From Gyrodactylus bullatarudis (taxonomy: Eukaryota > Platyhelminthes > Monogenea > Gyrodactylidea > Gyrodactylidae): a stretch of 64,000 nt of DNA. The stretch is from positions 1 to 64,000 of the forward strand of contig SSNU01000222.1 in the NCBI GenBank assembly GCA_012064415.1. Reading direction: 5' to 3'. Made by a program: the position numbers and the translations under genes. The notes below the pieces were generated by a model, which saw only the letters and a program-made list of their open reading frames with translations, ran no database searches and had not been told where the DNA came from. Shown one piece after another: positions 55,201 to 64,000 of this stretch; the stretch's first letter is position 1; each line of letters opens with the position of its first letter.

Positions 55201-58200
55201 GCCGAGGGAGTGAGCAGCGATAGACACTTTACCTCCACTTGACTCAAAATAAGGATGTCTTGCACAAAACATACTGTAAAGTCGAGTCAGTTCAAATCGT
55301 AGAGCCTGGATTATTTCGTAGCGATATATTGGACTTGTATAGTACATAATATCCATAGCAGCTCCATTAAGAATATAGCGTATATTTGTTAAACCGACCT
55401 GGAAAAAGTTTATTATATAATTATCTGATTATTTCCTTCTTTGGACTCTTAAAGCACCGCTGGGTCATATAAAATGGGATAAAAAATAACTTTCTCAAGC
55501 AATATTTTTGTTTTAGAAAAATCTAAAAATAATTTATTAACCAGTCTTCTGAAAGAAAAACTCTCGAATGAACTGTGACTTTTTCAGCTACAATAAATTA
55601 TTGAAAAGTTATGACTTGGGCCACGACAAACTTCTCAAGAAGTGTATCAACAATTTTTAATTGTGTACAGTCAATTTCACACATGATGACTCGCGTTAAG
55701 TTAAATGTGTGATGGCAAAGGTCTTTTATTCCTCTCTGCCCCAAAAATAATAACCAATGAGAGTGAAGCATGGATTAACCAATATAATATTCAAGGATAA
55801 TTTACAATTTTTATTCTCCTGCTGACACCGAAATAAACTCGCAATATATGAATGTGTGTAAGAAAATATTTCTGTGAATTTTTACATATTCAAAAATTCG
55901 TTCATTTCATTGAATTCAGTTTTTAAAAAGCTCCAATCTGAGGTGTACTATTTTCAAAAGCTATTTATTTAGACCTCTAAGTTATTGGTTGACAAAAAAA
56001 TAATAAATTATCGCGCATATACACCAGTCCTACCAAAGTTGAGTCTAAATTTCAAATATTTTTGGGTTAATTCCAAAAATCACCCCAAGAAAATTTTTTT
56101 TTCCAAAAATCTCCCCAAAAATTTCCAAAAATCACCCCAAAGGAGAAAATTTTCCAAAAATCTCCCCAAAAATTTCCAAAAATCACCCCAAAGGAGAAAA
56201 TTTTCCAAAAATTTCCAAAGATCACCCAAAGGAGAAAATTTTCCAAAAATCTCCCCAAAAATCACCCCAAAGGAAAAAATTTCCGATAATCACCCCGAAA
56301 ATTTTCAAAAGAAAATACTTTTTATAAATATCATTTTTGAGAATATTCATGCCATCCTTGGGACGAAACTGCTCAATATTTTGTTGAAAAGGATTTAATA
56401 TCTGCGAAAATTTTTCCTTTTTGACTACACAGCTCAAAGGTGTACACGTATGACCTTGAAAAGAAGTTAAATAGAATCGTCCATCTTTTCTTGCACTAAA
56501 ACGTGTGAAGCATTCATCTTTGCATTTCCAAATGTAAGCTTTCTCTGTATTTTTCTTCACTTTGAATGACTTCTGAGTAGCGATTGAGTGGTCCATAACA
56601 AAACTTTTCACTTGTTCTTTGGTTTCGTAACTGAGACCGACCGTTAGTGAAGACATGTTTCGAATAATAACGAATATCTCAATGATAATCTCATCAAATT
56701 ATAAATTTTTCTCCTACCCCTCCATCACTCTATGAATGAGTCACAAATTACCCCGAATATATTAATTTATGGTTCGTAAAAAATATTAAAACTAATTTTA
56801 TCAGCTAATTGGTTACAATTAATAGTATTGAGGGAGATAATTGTGATGAAAAAATAGAGAGGAAAACTTTAAATTAAGAATAATTACTGTTATTTAAAAT
56901 TGATTTAAGTAAAAGAGCTGAAATTGATGAAGGGGTGATTTTTGGAAATTTCTTGGGGTGATTTTTGGAATTAACCCAATATTTTTTCATTGTAAATAGT
57001 TCTGAAAGAAGAATTTATCTTTGAAAAATATGTATTGCTGAATTTTGGTTTAACAGATAGGGTTTCTTCAAAATACCTAGTGACACCAAAAAGTAGGTAG
57101 AATTTGGTGAATTTTATTCAATTTTGTTAATATATTTAACGATATATTAATTTAAATGTGCTAAAATGGTTTTCATCCTTGAAACAAATAAGCTTTTGAA
57201 AGGAAATTCCTACATTTCAGAAGTAACTGATCAGTGATTATATATAACGAGAGAAACCATGCCCCGTAGAATTAGAAAATTTTATCCCCTTGAAAAAATC
57301 ATCTCTTCAGGTGAAAAAATAGCAATTTTCGTGGTCCTTGAGGACGATATCTCTTGAACTAAAAGTTGGATTTTGAAAAAAATAGCATTAATGCAAGAGA
57401 AAATCGACGATAGATTATACAATTCCCAAATTAGAACTACAAATAAATTATGCAGGAGAAACACGATAACTCGAGGTACATAAATTATCCTTATTAAAAA
57501 TGATATCCTATCATAAAAATTCCGGTGAATGATCAAATAAAATAGATTATTGTAATTCATTTATAATTATACACTGTGATAAAAATAATGATTTGAATAG
57601 GTAATGACCAAATTCATGAGAGGAATTTCGAAAATTAAGTATCGTTATTTGTGTCTTTTTGGGTAATGACGCCAACGGCAGAGAATGTGTCTGGGGAATT
57701 ATTCTTCTAATGACTTTATTCATTACTAATGAATCATTAGTAAATTTAATTTTTACCATAAAGATGAGAGTTCATTACAAAATACTAAATATTTTTTCCT
57801 GATAGTCAAGAGTACAAATATTTTGGGATCTCATCATGAATAAAAACAGGAAAAATCCATCTGACTTGGATTTCAAAGACTTGAAGCAATCAAATGCTCA
57901 TATTTGGGATCTAATTCACCCAAAGAAGTTTACAGAAATTCGTCTTGATTGTGGGAGATCGACCCATTTGAAATTTTGCGATCATTACCAAGGAAAATGA
58001 TCCAAATTTAAAAGTTTAACTTTTTCTTCGAAAAGTAAGTTTCTTTCGAATTCATATTCATCGTTTAATCTTCGAAATCGATGAAAAAAATTTGAAATTA
58101 TGTCAACTAGCTTATATATTGAGGAGAATTTGGAAAGATACTTTCAGACAAGGTGGAACATTCGTGATATCATGCAATATATATATTGTATACAATTGAA

Positions 58201-61200
58201 TTGTTTCAGTACAAATGAATATAAAAAGAAATTAATTTTTAAAATAAAATCAATAAGTTGATTCAAAAATAAATTTTCTCTATAGTACAAGCGATTTAAT
58301 AACAGTACAATGCTAAGGGGAAATGATGGAATAAAACTCTGAAGGGAACACAATCAAAATCTTTTAGCAAAAATGTTAAAAATTAGAAAGCATAATACTT
58401 ATTTTTGATCTTGGATGTTAATAATGGAATTGGGTGGTTATGAATAAAACTATGTTTTTGAATCCCATATTGTAAGGATTTTAGAAAACAATTAATAAAA
58501 CGAAATAACTTGATATTCAAAAATCCACAAAATGTCCACTTTTTCAACTTTCAAGCTTATAAATATTCGACAATTTCAAGGATTTCAATTAATTACTTTG
58601 GAATCAAGATTAGATAAAGAATTTGAATATGGAACGTTTTCTTAATGGATGAGTTTCAATTTTACCCAGATTGATTTTCTTATTCTAAAAAGTTAAATAC
58701 CAAGCGATGTAAAATATTGAGATTTTGTTTATATCAACTAGCTTTAGACATAACAAATAGGAATAGGAAATGAAGAGATAAATCTGGCCATTTTATATAA
58801 ATGTTGAGTCATTACAACATTTGTTGCTTTACACGTATTACCGTGAATATTACGAATAAGTAATTCACTTAGTTTTTCAAACACGTCCAAAAATCCACTT
58901 ATATTCATAATTTAGAAAATAGAAGTAAGGATATATTAAAACCAAATGTACATTTCTTGAAGCATCATCAGTGGTAATTCTTCAAAAATGATATTAGTTA
59001 AGAATTCATTCAAGATAATATTTTACAAATCATGAAAAAATTGTAAAGTCAAAGGAAATAAGAATAAAAATGCAAGCTGAAAAAACACCAAAACTCTCCA
59101 ATAAATAGCAACAGTGGAGAGAAAAGTGAAAAAGCTCACATTGGCCAAGGTAATTGAAGATTATAGGAATAATTTTTTGAGCACATAGATTAGGTTTATA
59201 TAGGTTAATAAGAAATTTTTCTTTCACCCATAGATCTATGCTTTCGTCATTAGGGTTTTTGTATAAAACGGAAAAATTAGAAATTGAAGCTGTATGATCT
59301 TCTTGTCTAAGATGCCTTGTAACCGCAGTATCCTTCTTCAGATGATCCTCCGCTCGTGTAGATAATTTCCTAATAGTTCTACCTATATATGAGGCTCCAC
59401 AATCACATTGGAATTTGTAAACTAATAGAGTTTTCTCCTCTGGCTGCAGCAAATCCTTATGAATCAAACTAAACAATCTCTGAGTTTTAAATACAATTTT
59501 CAATTGTATGTTATTATAATGTCATTACTGAACCCATCACCTTTGAAGTTGAGTTTCATAAAAATAGTTGTTTTCTCCAATTCTTCTGTTTCTACAACCT
59601 CATTTCTATCCATAGATACATTCATGAGTTTGTCAACAAATTTACCGGGATAACCATTTTCCTTCAGACTTAACTTCACGTTCTCTATTTCGTTAGACAA
59701 TTCCTCAGGGCTTGCTATCTTTCTTATCCTCTTACTTAGACCAATTACTAAGCCAACTTTATGAGAAATAGGACTGAAACTGGCATAATGTAGATACTTC
59801 CCGGTGTCAGTCTTCTTCTTATAAATATTTCTCAGAATTGATCCATCTTCTCTTCTAGTCAATTTGACATCTAAGAAACTCAAGATACTATGAGATTCTC
59901 TTTCCATTGTAAAAACTATATTCGGATGAAACGAATTCATCTTGGAGAAAAAATCCTCTACTGATACGTTAGGTTTCATTAAAATAAAAGTTTCATAAAC
60001 ATATCTGATGTAAACATCAGTGTAAGAATTGATTGTTTCAGACATTTTATTTAATTGAATATGTAAAATCAGTGAATAGACGGTGATCCCTAGTAAAAAT
60101 GGGAATTACCGATTTAACTTTCATTTTTCAGTATCTCGAAAAATAAGATTTTATTTTATTCAAAGGGCTTGTTTTCTTACTTTTCACATATAGACCTTTT
60201 TTCTTAAACAATAATAAAAGAATTCATTTAAAATATTTACTATGGAGGTCGTCTCTTGACTACAATTCCTACTTGCGCATCAATCTTGACAAAAACTGAA
60301 GCTAAACCTATTATTATTTAAGGGTGTTGCAAAGACACCATCTGGCTTCAAATCATTGGCAATTCTGTTTGTTGAAGATTTTTCACTATTGATTACCCTC
60401 CATTCACTGATTTCCCATATTCACGATAACCTATATACATTTCAAGTTATACTCATAAGGCATAGTTTATGCGGAAAATAAGATGATGTAAACTGAGAGA
60501 TGGCAATGAGGCAGCAAGCTTACTAAAATAATAAACTTTATTGAAAGCAGACGATAGAGTTATAAAAGAAGCGTTCCATAAGCTCACTATTATTAGTAAT
60601 TCTTACCAAGTATTCTGCATAATAAATGACAAAAAATGAAAAGTACTTGAAAATAATCTAAAATACATTATTTTCTGGAAGCGAATCAAGAAAGATGGTA
60701 AAAATGATACCATTGACTGTAAAAAGGTTACAAGAATTATACTCACTGGTGTAATTGTTTCAACGACGCCATTATCCAATTGTAGAGAAGACCTCCATTC
60801 CACTGGAAGGAACTCAACACGTTGGTTATTCTTTGTTAGATCCGGAAAGTAACGTTGTTGAACTTTGTGTGTCAGCTTTCTAAGCCTAAAACATATCGGT
60901 TATTATTACATGTTTCGCCTAGACATTTTCTATTAGACAGCTTAGACTAAATTTGTATTATCTTGGAGCCAAAGATTGATATTGATTTCAGTCTAAAATA
61001 TTTTCTTTAAAAACCAGGGTAATGACAACAGTTATAGATATAGTTTGAGTATTTATTTCAGCTAGACAAGATTACAAGTTTTACAAGCAAAGATGGGAAA
61101 AATCTCCGCAAAAACCATTTAAAACTACTTTTGTTAGATGAAATAATAAACAAAAGTTCATAAAGGCTTTTACAGAAAAAAATATTTATTGCTCCAAGTG

Positions 61201-62500
61201 GTTGGTTTCAGCCACGTGACTACAGCATGACTAGACTTACTTTGAACAGGCTTTCACAATAGCTCCAGTCGCCACTTTTTGGCCAATACCATGAATGATG
61301 AAGCATAAATGAGTAATGTCTGGTGGTTTGTCGTCCATATCAGCCAATGCCGGATAGCCTCTGAGTAAACGAATGCCGGCTGGAAGAAAAATATTCTTAC
61401 TAAGAATTATTGATTTAGAATTAAATTATTTTAAGAAAGTTGAAGAAAAGACAATTTTCATATTGTTGGTGAAGAAACTAACCCTTTCCCATTCCCAGTT
61501 TTTGACGAATATATAGACCGGTTGTTTCTTGATACATCCATATTTGGTCATAACTCAGCCATTCAACGTGACAATCTTGAAAGTTTTTCGACAAAAGTGC
61601 TATTTCAGAAAAATAAAAGGAAATTATGTAATAATGTAATCATTATCAATTTAAAATGAAATACTTTTTGGATCTGAAGACTTGGTTTGATCAGTCGAAA
61701 GGGATTCATCATATCTCCTTATAGGACTCTCCATGAAATAATTGAAATGCGTATTCTCGAGGTCATCAGCCATTGTTTCGTCCTCAAGAGGTTCAACTGA
61801 CCCATTTCCAAGATCTCGAAACCATGATCCACGGAGAACAGTGGCTGATTGATCACCAACTACGGGATGAATAGAAAAGTAAATATCTCAATGCAGAAAC
61901 TTTCAGATTAATTGTGCGAGTTATGATGTTATCAAGATTGATTAGTTCATGATTAAATTAAGCCCTTTTGCAGATTGAATCAGTAAATACTATAGGGAGT
62001 TAGATTAAACAAACCTTCGGTAAGATTAGTCCCATTTTTTGGGTCTATATGGTCTGAAGAAATATTAAAGTATAAAATTAAATAAAGCAGTGATATATAG
62101 TGTAAATATAAATTTTTTTAAAATAAATAAAAGAAATTCAAGCGACTTACCATTCCAATATATTGGATAACACTTTCTTGCTTCTACATTAACCTCAAAA
62201 AGTCCCCCTCTAACGAGAACCATTTCAATTGGATTGAAATCTTCCTGCTCAGGATTTTTAAAGGTATTTTCCAAGTCTTCCAAACTACTAGCTGCTGATA
62301 ATTTGAGTTCACGAAATTTTGTTTCGATTCTTAAAGAATCATAACCAATAAAAGGAGTCCATTCTTTAGCATTATCTTCTCTATAGAACCATCTCACCTA
62401 ATATTATTAATAATAATTCAGTACAAACCTGCTCAGGCTTCAAATCAACATTTTCTGGCCCAGGAATATCGGATTTTGACTTTTCTGACCCGTTTTCCAT
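49234..62500 (-). CDS. DDHD1: Phospholipase DDHD1 (phosphatidic-acid-preferring PLA1)
   Basis: Fourteen exons join with consistent phases to 751 residues: 62429-62500, 62151-62397, 62015-62053, 61665-61859, 61483-61599, 61241-61379, 60747-60885, 55075-55398, 52722-52787, 51578-51642, 51400-51493, 50515-50664, 49797-49955, 49234-49683. DDHD1 is a cytosolic lipase that cleaves phosphatidic acid and phosphatidylinositol at sn-1. The N-terminal VRWFYREDN and GYDSLRIE region is followed by THLCFIIHGIGQKVATGAIV, VEFLPVEWRSSLQLDNG and MDIMYYTSPIYRYEI. The lipase motif is SIAAHSLGCVISYDL, with Ser380 as the expected nucleophile. The DDHD domain follows (NFFCFGSPLPVFLALRGIRP, FHPTDP, AYRMEPLI, ALTSHFGYW). 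No SAM domain is present, as in human DDHD1 (about 900 residues). Introns range from 31 to 5348 bases. Exon 7 has a second acceptor 6 bases downstream. Confidence 0.93.
52793..53200. repeat. Dispersed repeat copy touching a DDHD1 splice acceptor
   Basis: It starts GTAAAGCTTATGCAAATGAA and continues GTTGGGAATCCAGA, like other ends of this family. Its first bases form the upstream part of the acceptor (AGCTTTACTATAG on the minus strand) for DDHD1 exon 9 at 52722-52787. The interior shares AAAGTGGGAGG and TTCGATTTCTCGATCATTTT blocks with the 54036 copy. Confidence 0.6.
54036..54758. repeat. Fold-back repeat with long terminal inverted repeats, about 720 bp
   Basis: The left end (AGCTAATTGATATGAAG, then TTTTTACAGAAATCTCAATT, then TTCATCAAGAACTCGAAT) is mirrored at about 54660-54758, giving imperfect inverted repeats of about 90 bp. 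It is the best-preserved copy of the dispersed family seen throughout the window. It lies in DDHD1 intron 8 (52788-55074). It encodes nothing recognisable. Confidence 0.7.
56086..56275. repeat. 51-base minisatellite inside the MULE
   Basis: About three and a half units of 51 bases are built from alternating TTCCAAAAATCTCCCC and TTTCCAAAAATCACCCC blocks separated by AAAGGAGAAAATT. The block is the same as the element's own terminal motif, so the array probably grew by internal duplication of terminal sequence. All frames across it stay open because of the repeat, which produces spurious repetitive ORFs such as GDFWKIFSFG. Confidence 0.85.
56222..56656 (-). CDS. MULE-encoded zinc-binding (MuDR/FLYWCH-like) domain protein
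   Basis: The frame starts at ATG 56656 and encodes MSSLTVGLSYETKEQVKSFV, then IWKCKDECFTRFSARKDGRF, then YLTSFQGHTC. The spacing C-x3-C ... H-x-C after a W is the pattern of the N-terminal DNA-binding domain of Mutator transposases and related FLYWCH/WRKY-GCM1 fingers. About 110 residues look genuine; the last part runs into the minisatellite and becomes a repeated G-D-F-W-K-I-F pattern. It is probably the leftover N-terminus of a transposase, perhaps still able to bind the element's ends. Expression is unknown. Confidence 0.6.
   Translation of the reverse strand: MSSLTVGLSYETKEQVKSFVMDHSIATQKSFKVKKNTEKAYIWKCKDECFTRFSARKDGRFYLTSFQGHTCTPLSCVVKKEKFSQILNPFQQNIEQFRPKDGMNILKNDIYKKYFLLKIFGVIIGNFFLWGDFWGDFWKIFSFG
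57047..57240. repeat. Dispersed repeat shared with 42284-42480
   Basis: It shares AACAGATAGGGTTTCTTCAA and following blocks with the copy in the RasGEF intron. Both copies lie just beyond another transposon (here the MULE, there a Penelope fragment). Confidence 0.55.
59030..59503 (-). pseudogene. Penelope GIY-YIG endonuclease domain
   Basis: The core reads LLVYKFQCDCGASYIGRTIR, followed by TRAEDHLKKDTAVTRHLR and NPNDESIDLWVKEKFLINL. The S-Y-I-G-R-T signature with the preceding CxC block is the Penelope endonuclease, related to GIY-YIG homing nucleases. The domain looks intact, but it is in a different frame from the reverse transcriptase, with a 4-base overlap, so it could not be made as one polyprotein without a frameshift. 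Confidence 0.8.
59500..60045 (-). pseudogene. Penelope reverse transcriptase C-terminal part
   Basis: It contains VYIRYVYETFILMKPNVSVE, SFLDVKLTRREDGSILRNIY and GKYLHYASFSPISHKVGLVI, all matching the C-terminal half of Penelope-like reverse transcriptases. The catalytic Y-V-D-D motif is replaced by Y-V-Y-E, so the enzyme would be inactive. Everything upstream of that motif is absent. Confidence 0.82.
62398..62428 (-). other. 31-base intron in DDHD1 (intron 1)
   Basis: It begins GTTTGTACTG and ends AATAATATTAG. Removal joins ENVDLKPEQ to VRWFYREDNAK in phase 0, the conserved N-terminal domain of DDHD1. The length is not divisible by three and read-through breaks the frame. A TATTAAT branch-point-like motif lies about 9 bases before the acceptor. 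Confidence 0.87.
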
Positions 62501-62581
62501 TTAAATTATAACAGTGACATTATGTTTTTTTAAACACAATTTTTTAGATTGAAATTAATTTGTTTTAAGTCTTATTAACAT
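62501..62581. promoter_or_regulatory. 81-base divergent promoter between DDHD1 and GPATCH3
   Basis: Only 81 bases separate the two start codons, so 5' leaders and core promoters must overlap or lie inside the first exons. The interval is AT-rich, contains AG dinucleotides after T-runs that could serve as acceptors for GPATCH3, and has no obvious TATA box that can be assigned with confidence. Confidence 0.6.
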
Positions 62582-63963
62582 ATGAATGATGAGACAAAAA
62601 TTTGCCTAGTATCCAATATTCCCAAAGATTTTTCAGCTTCCCATTTGAGAAATTATTTCATCAAGTTTATTGATCTTGGTTTAATTGAATTCTTCAATTA
62701 TCGTCACCGGCCTGCATATCATGAACTGGCATCATTTAAAAACACAATCAATGCAGAAGATTTAGCCAATATAATAAGGAAAAAGAATCGAACCAAAGAA
62801 TATTGCTTAGGATTTATTAAAATTAAAGAGAAATTTCTTTCAAAATTTATTAATATATATGATAACTCGTATTGGATTGATAAAAAGAATAACTATATTA
62901 ATCAAAAGTGCAAAATTCTGACTATCGTTGGCAGTTTCTCGACCACTAATCTAATTGAATTTAAATCAAAAAATGATCTATTTCCTAAAGGGAATGTTGG
63001 AACTTCAACATCTTTCTTTTTAGATCAAATTAAAGCCTGTAAACTATTCAGCTCTGTCATTAGAAAGCTTGATATTGATTTCAACAAACATACATTTGAA
63101 TCCAAGTTTAGAGAGGTTCCATTCAACTATTTATCCGATAATAAAGATGCTCAGGAACTGATTATCAGAGATGATCGCATTACAAAGCTAGATGAAGACT
63201 GTGAATATGATGCAATTCTTAAATCTGATATGACAGAGCCAAAAGACAAAGTGCCTTCAAAAACTAATGATTGTCCTGAGGATGATGTCCCCGAGGAGTG
63301 GGAGCGTTTCGAAGCACTTCATAATGATCCCTATAATCTGACTAGACATTCAAGGGCCAATATAAAGTATGAAGATGAAATAGAGAAAAAATGGGAAAAG
63401 GGAGGTTCTGGTCTTGTTCACTACACTGATCAGATGTACTGGAATGCTTTGGAGACTGTACGGCGAGATGAGTTCTTCAACGAGCCTGCCTCATTCGATA
63501 TTGATGTCAGTTTGGAACGATATGATGATAATAAAATTGTCGAGAAGCCCTCAGTAACATCCAAAATTTGGTCTCAAAAGATTCATGAACAGATACCAAA
63601 ATCTGTAAGTCATTTTATTATTAACTTATCTAGAATAAAGGTTATCAAATACTGAAAAAGATAGGCTGGGCAGAAGGAGATAGGCTTGGTCCAAAACTTG
63701 ATCCAAACCAACAAATTACAGCTTATGAAGAGGCTGTTGGAATTTCAAGTAGCAAAAGAAATCGAGGTCTCCTCTATCCTCTCACCATGGAAAAAGAGAG
63801 TATAATTGACGATGATGTTAAATTTAGAGGTCTCGGATACAATGGCAGTAAAAAGATTGATCTAATAAAGGGGAAGCTAATAGAACATGTTATATTCAAG
63901 TCGAACATGCTTTGTGGTCACCAGGGGATTTCTTTCGTCAAGCAAAAGTTGAACAAAATATAA
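62582..63963 (+). CDS. GPATCH3: G-patch domain-containing protein 3 (GPATCH3)
   Basis: Two exons (62582-63604 and 63634-63963) separated by a 29-base intron encode 450 residues. The N-terminus (KICLVSNIPKDFSASHLRNY) is the RRM-like start typical of GPATCH3. An acidic middle follows, then the diagnostic EEWERFEALHNDPYNLTRHS and EIEKKWEKGGSGLVHYTDQM. Exon 2 completes the G-patch (NKGYQILKKIGWAEGDRLGP) and ends with FRGLGYNGSKKIDLIKGK. G-patch proteins activate DEAH-box RNA helicases; human GPATCH3 (525 residues) has been tied to antiviral signalling and to CXCR4 regulation. Without splicing the protein would stop after a few codons and lose the G-patch. Start ATG 62582 fits the family N-terminus. 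Confidence 0.93.
63605..63633 (+). other. 29-base intron in GPATCH3
   Basis: It begins GTAAGTCATT and ends AACTTATCTAG. A TATTAAC branch-point-like motif ends 8 bases before the acceptor AG is complete. Removal joins HEQIPKS to NKGYQILKKIGW, giving the G-patch in frame. Confidence 0.9.
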
Positions 63964-64000
63964 TTAAGAGCTTATTTTTAAAATAATTTTACAATATAGT

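Larger units (their letters stand above)
56064..56977 (-). mobile_element. Mutator-type (MULE) element, 914 bp
   Basis: Both ends carry an inverted repeat of about 29 bp starting GGGTTAATTCCAAAAATCAC. The element is flanked by a perfect 9-base direct repeat, AATATTTTT, at 56055-56063 and 56978-56986. A 9-base duplication is typical of the Mutator superfamily. Inside are a minisatellite (about 56086-56275) and a minus-strand frame encoding a zinc-binding domain. No DDE catalytic domain is present, so it is non-autonomous. Confidence 0.85.
58938..60045 (-). mobile_element. Penelope-like retroelement, 5'-truncated
   Basis: It contains the end of a reverse transcriptase (59500-60045) followed in another frame by a GIY-YIG-type endonuclease (59030-59503). 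That is the gene order characteristic of Penelope-like elements. The 3' tail (AACACCAAAACTCTCCAAT, AGCAACAGTGGAGAGAAAAG, ATTTCTTGAAGCATCATC) is shared with fragments at 42003-42252 and 46140-46554. Most of the reverse transcriptase is missing. It is inserted in DDHD1 intron 7, with its coding frames on the DDHD1 strand. Confidence 0.88.
55399..60746 (-). other. DDHD1 intron 7 (5.3 kb), transposon-filled
   Basis: It runs from GTGAGT after VVETITP to TTTTTCCAG before VGLTNIRYIL. It contains the Mutator-type element (56064-56977), a dispersed repeat (57047-57240), a repeat-family end near 58735-58755 and a Penelope-like element (58938-60045). Both coding-derived elements have their frames on the same strand as DDHD1. 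Confidence 0.85.

Noticed and set aside
56067..56398. Open frames on both strands over 56067-56398 giving highly repetitive proteins
   Set aside because: They are products of the 51-base minisatellite, whose unit lacks stops in several frames. No real gene is implied.

Overview
The window is AT-rich nuclear DNA from an animal. It carries a Runt-domain (Runx) transcription factor and orthologues of DDHD1, GPATCH3, PTAR1 and a Rap/Ras exchange factor. All of these are intron-bearing and are separated by large repeat-filled spaces. The base composition and repeat content (Penelope-like, mariner, Mutator-like and piggyBac-type elements, a hAT-like fragment) fit an arthropod such as a copepod, but the species cannot be fixed from sequence alone. 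No bacterial features are present.

Layout. Positions 1-20330 are gene-poor and hold decayed transposon pieces, including a non-LTR reverse transcriptase fragment near 2.3-2.6 kb, large fold-back repeats and a piggyBac-type MITE. A three-exon Runx gene lies on the + strand at 20331-23993. Positions 24000-28680 show no supported gene. From 28679 to 62500 four genes lie on the - strand. In transcription order they are DDHD1 (14 exons, 62500-49234), a RAPGEF1-like RasGEF (48670 down to about 32-35 kb), PTAR1 (30517-29613) and a BTB-BACK protein (29545-28679). GPATCH3 (62582-63963, + strand) starts 81 bases from the DDHD1 start codon, so the two share a divergent promoter.

The most striking observation is a class of extremely short introns. 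Seven introns of 25-35 bases, all GT...AG, interrupt PTAR1, the RasGEF, DDHD1 and GPATCH3. In each case removal restores the reading frame and, in most, a continuous recognisable domain. They sit beside normal or multi-kilobase introns in the same genes. PTAR1 and the BTB gene are only 67 bases apart in the same direction, and a strong splice acceptor directly touches the BTB start codon, which suggests an operon-like or trans-spliced pair.

The large introns are filled with transposons. DDHD1 intron 7 holds a dead Penelope-like element and a 914-base Mutator-type element with a perfect 9-base target duplication. The Mutator-type element encodes a zinc-binding domain next to a 51-base minisatellite. 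RasGEF introns hold a half-deleted mariner, two Penelope fragments and an inverted repeat of another family.
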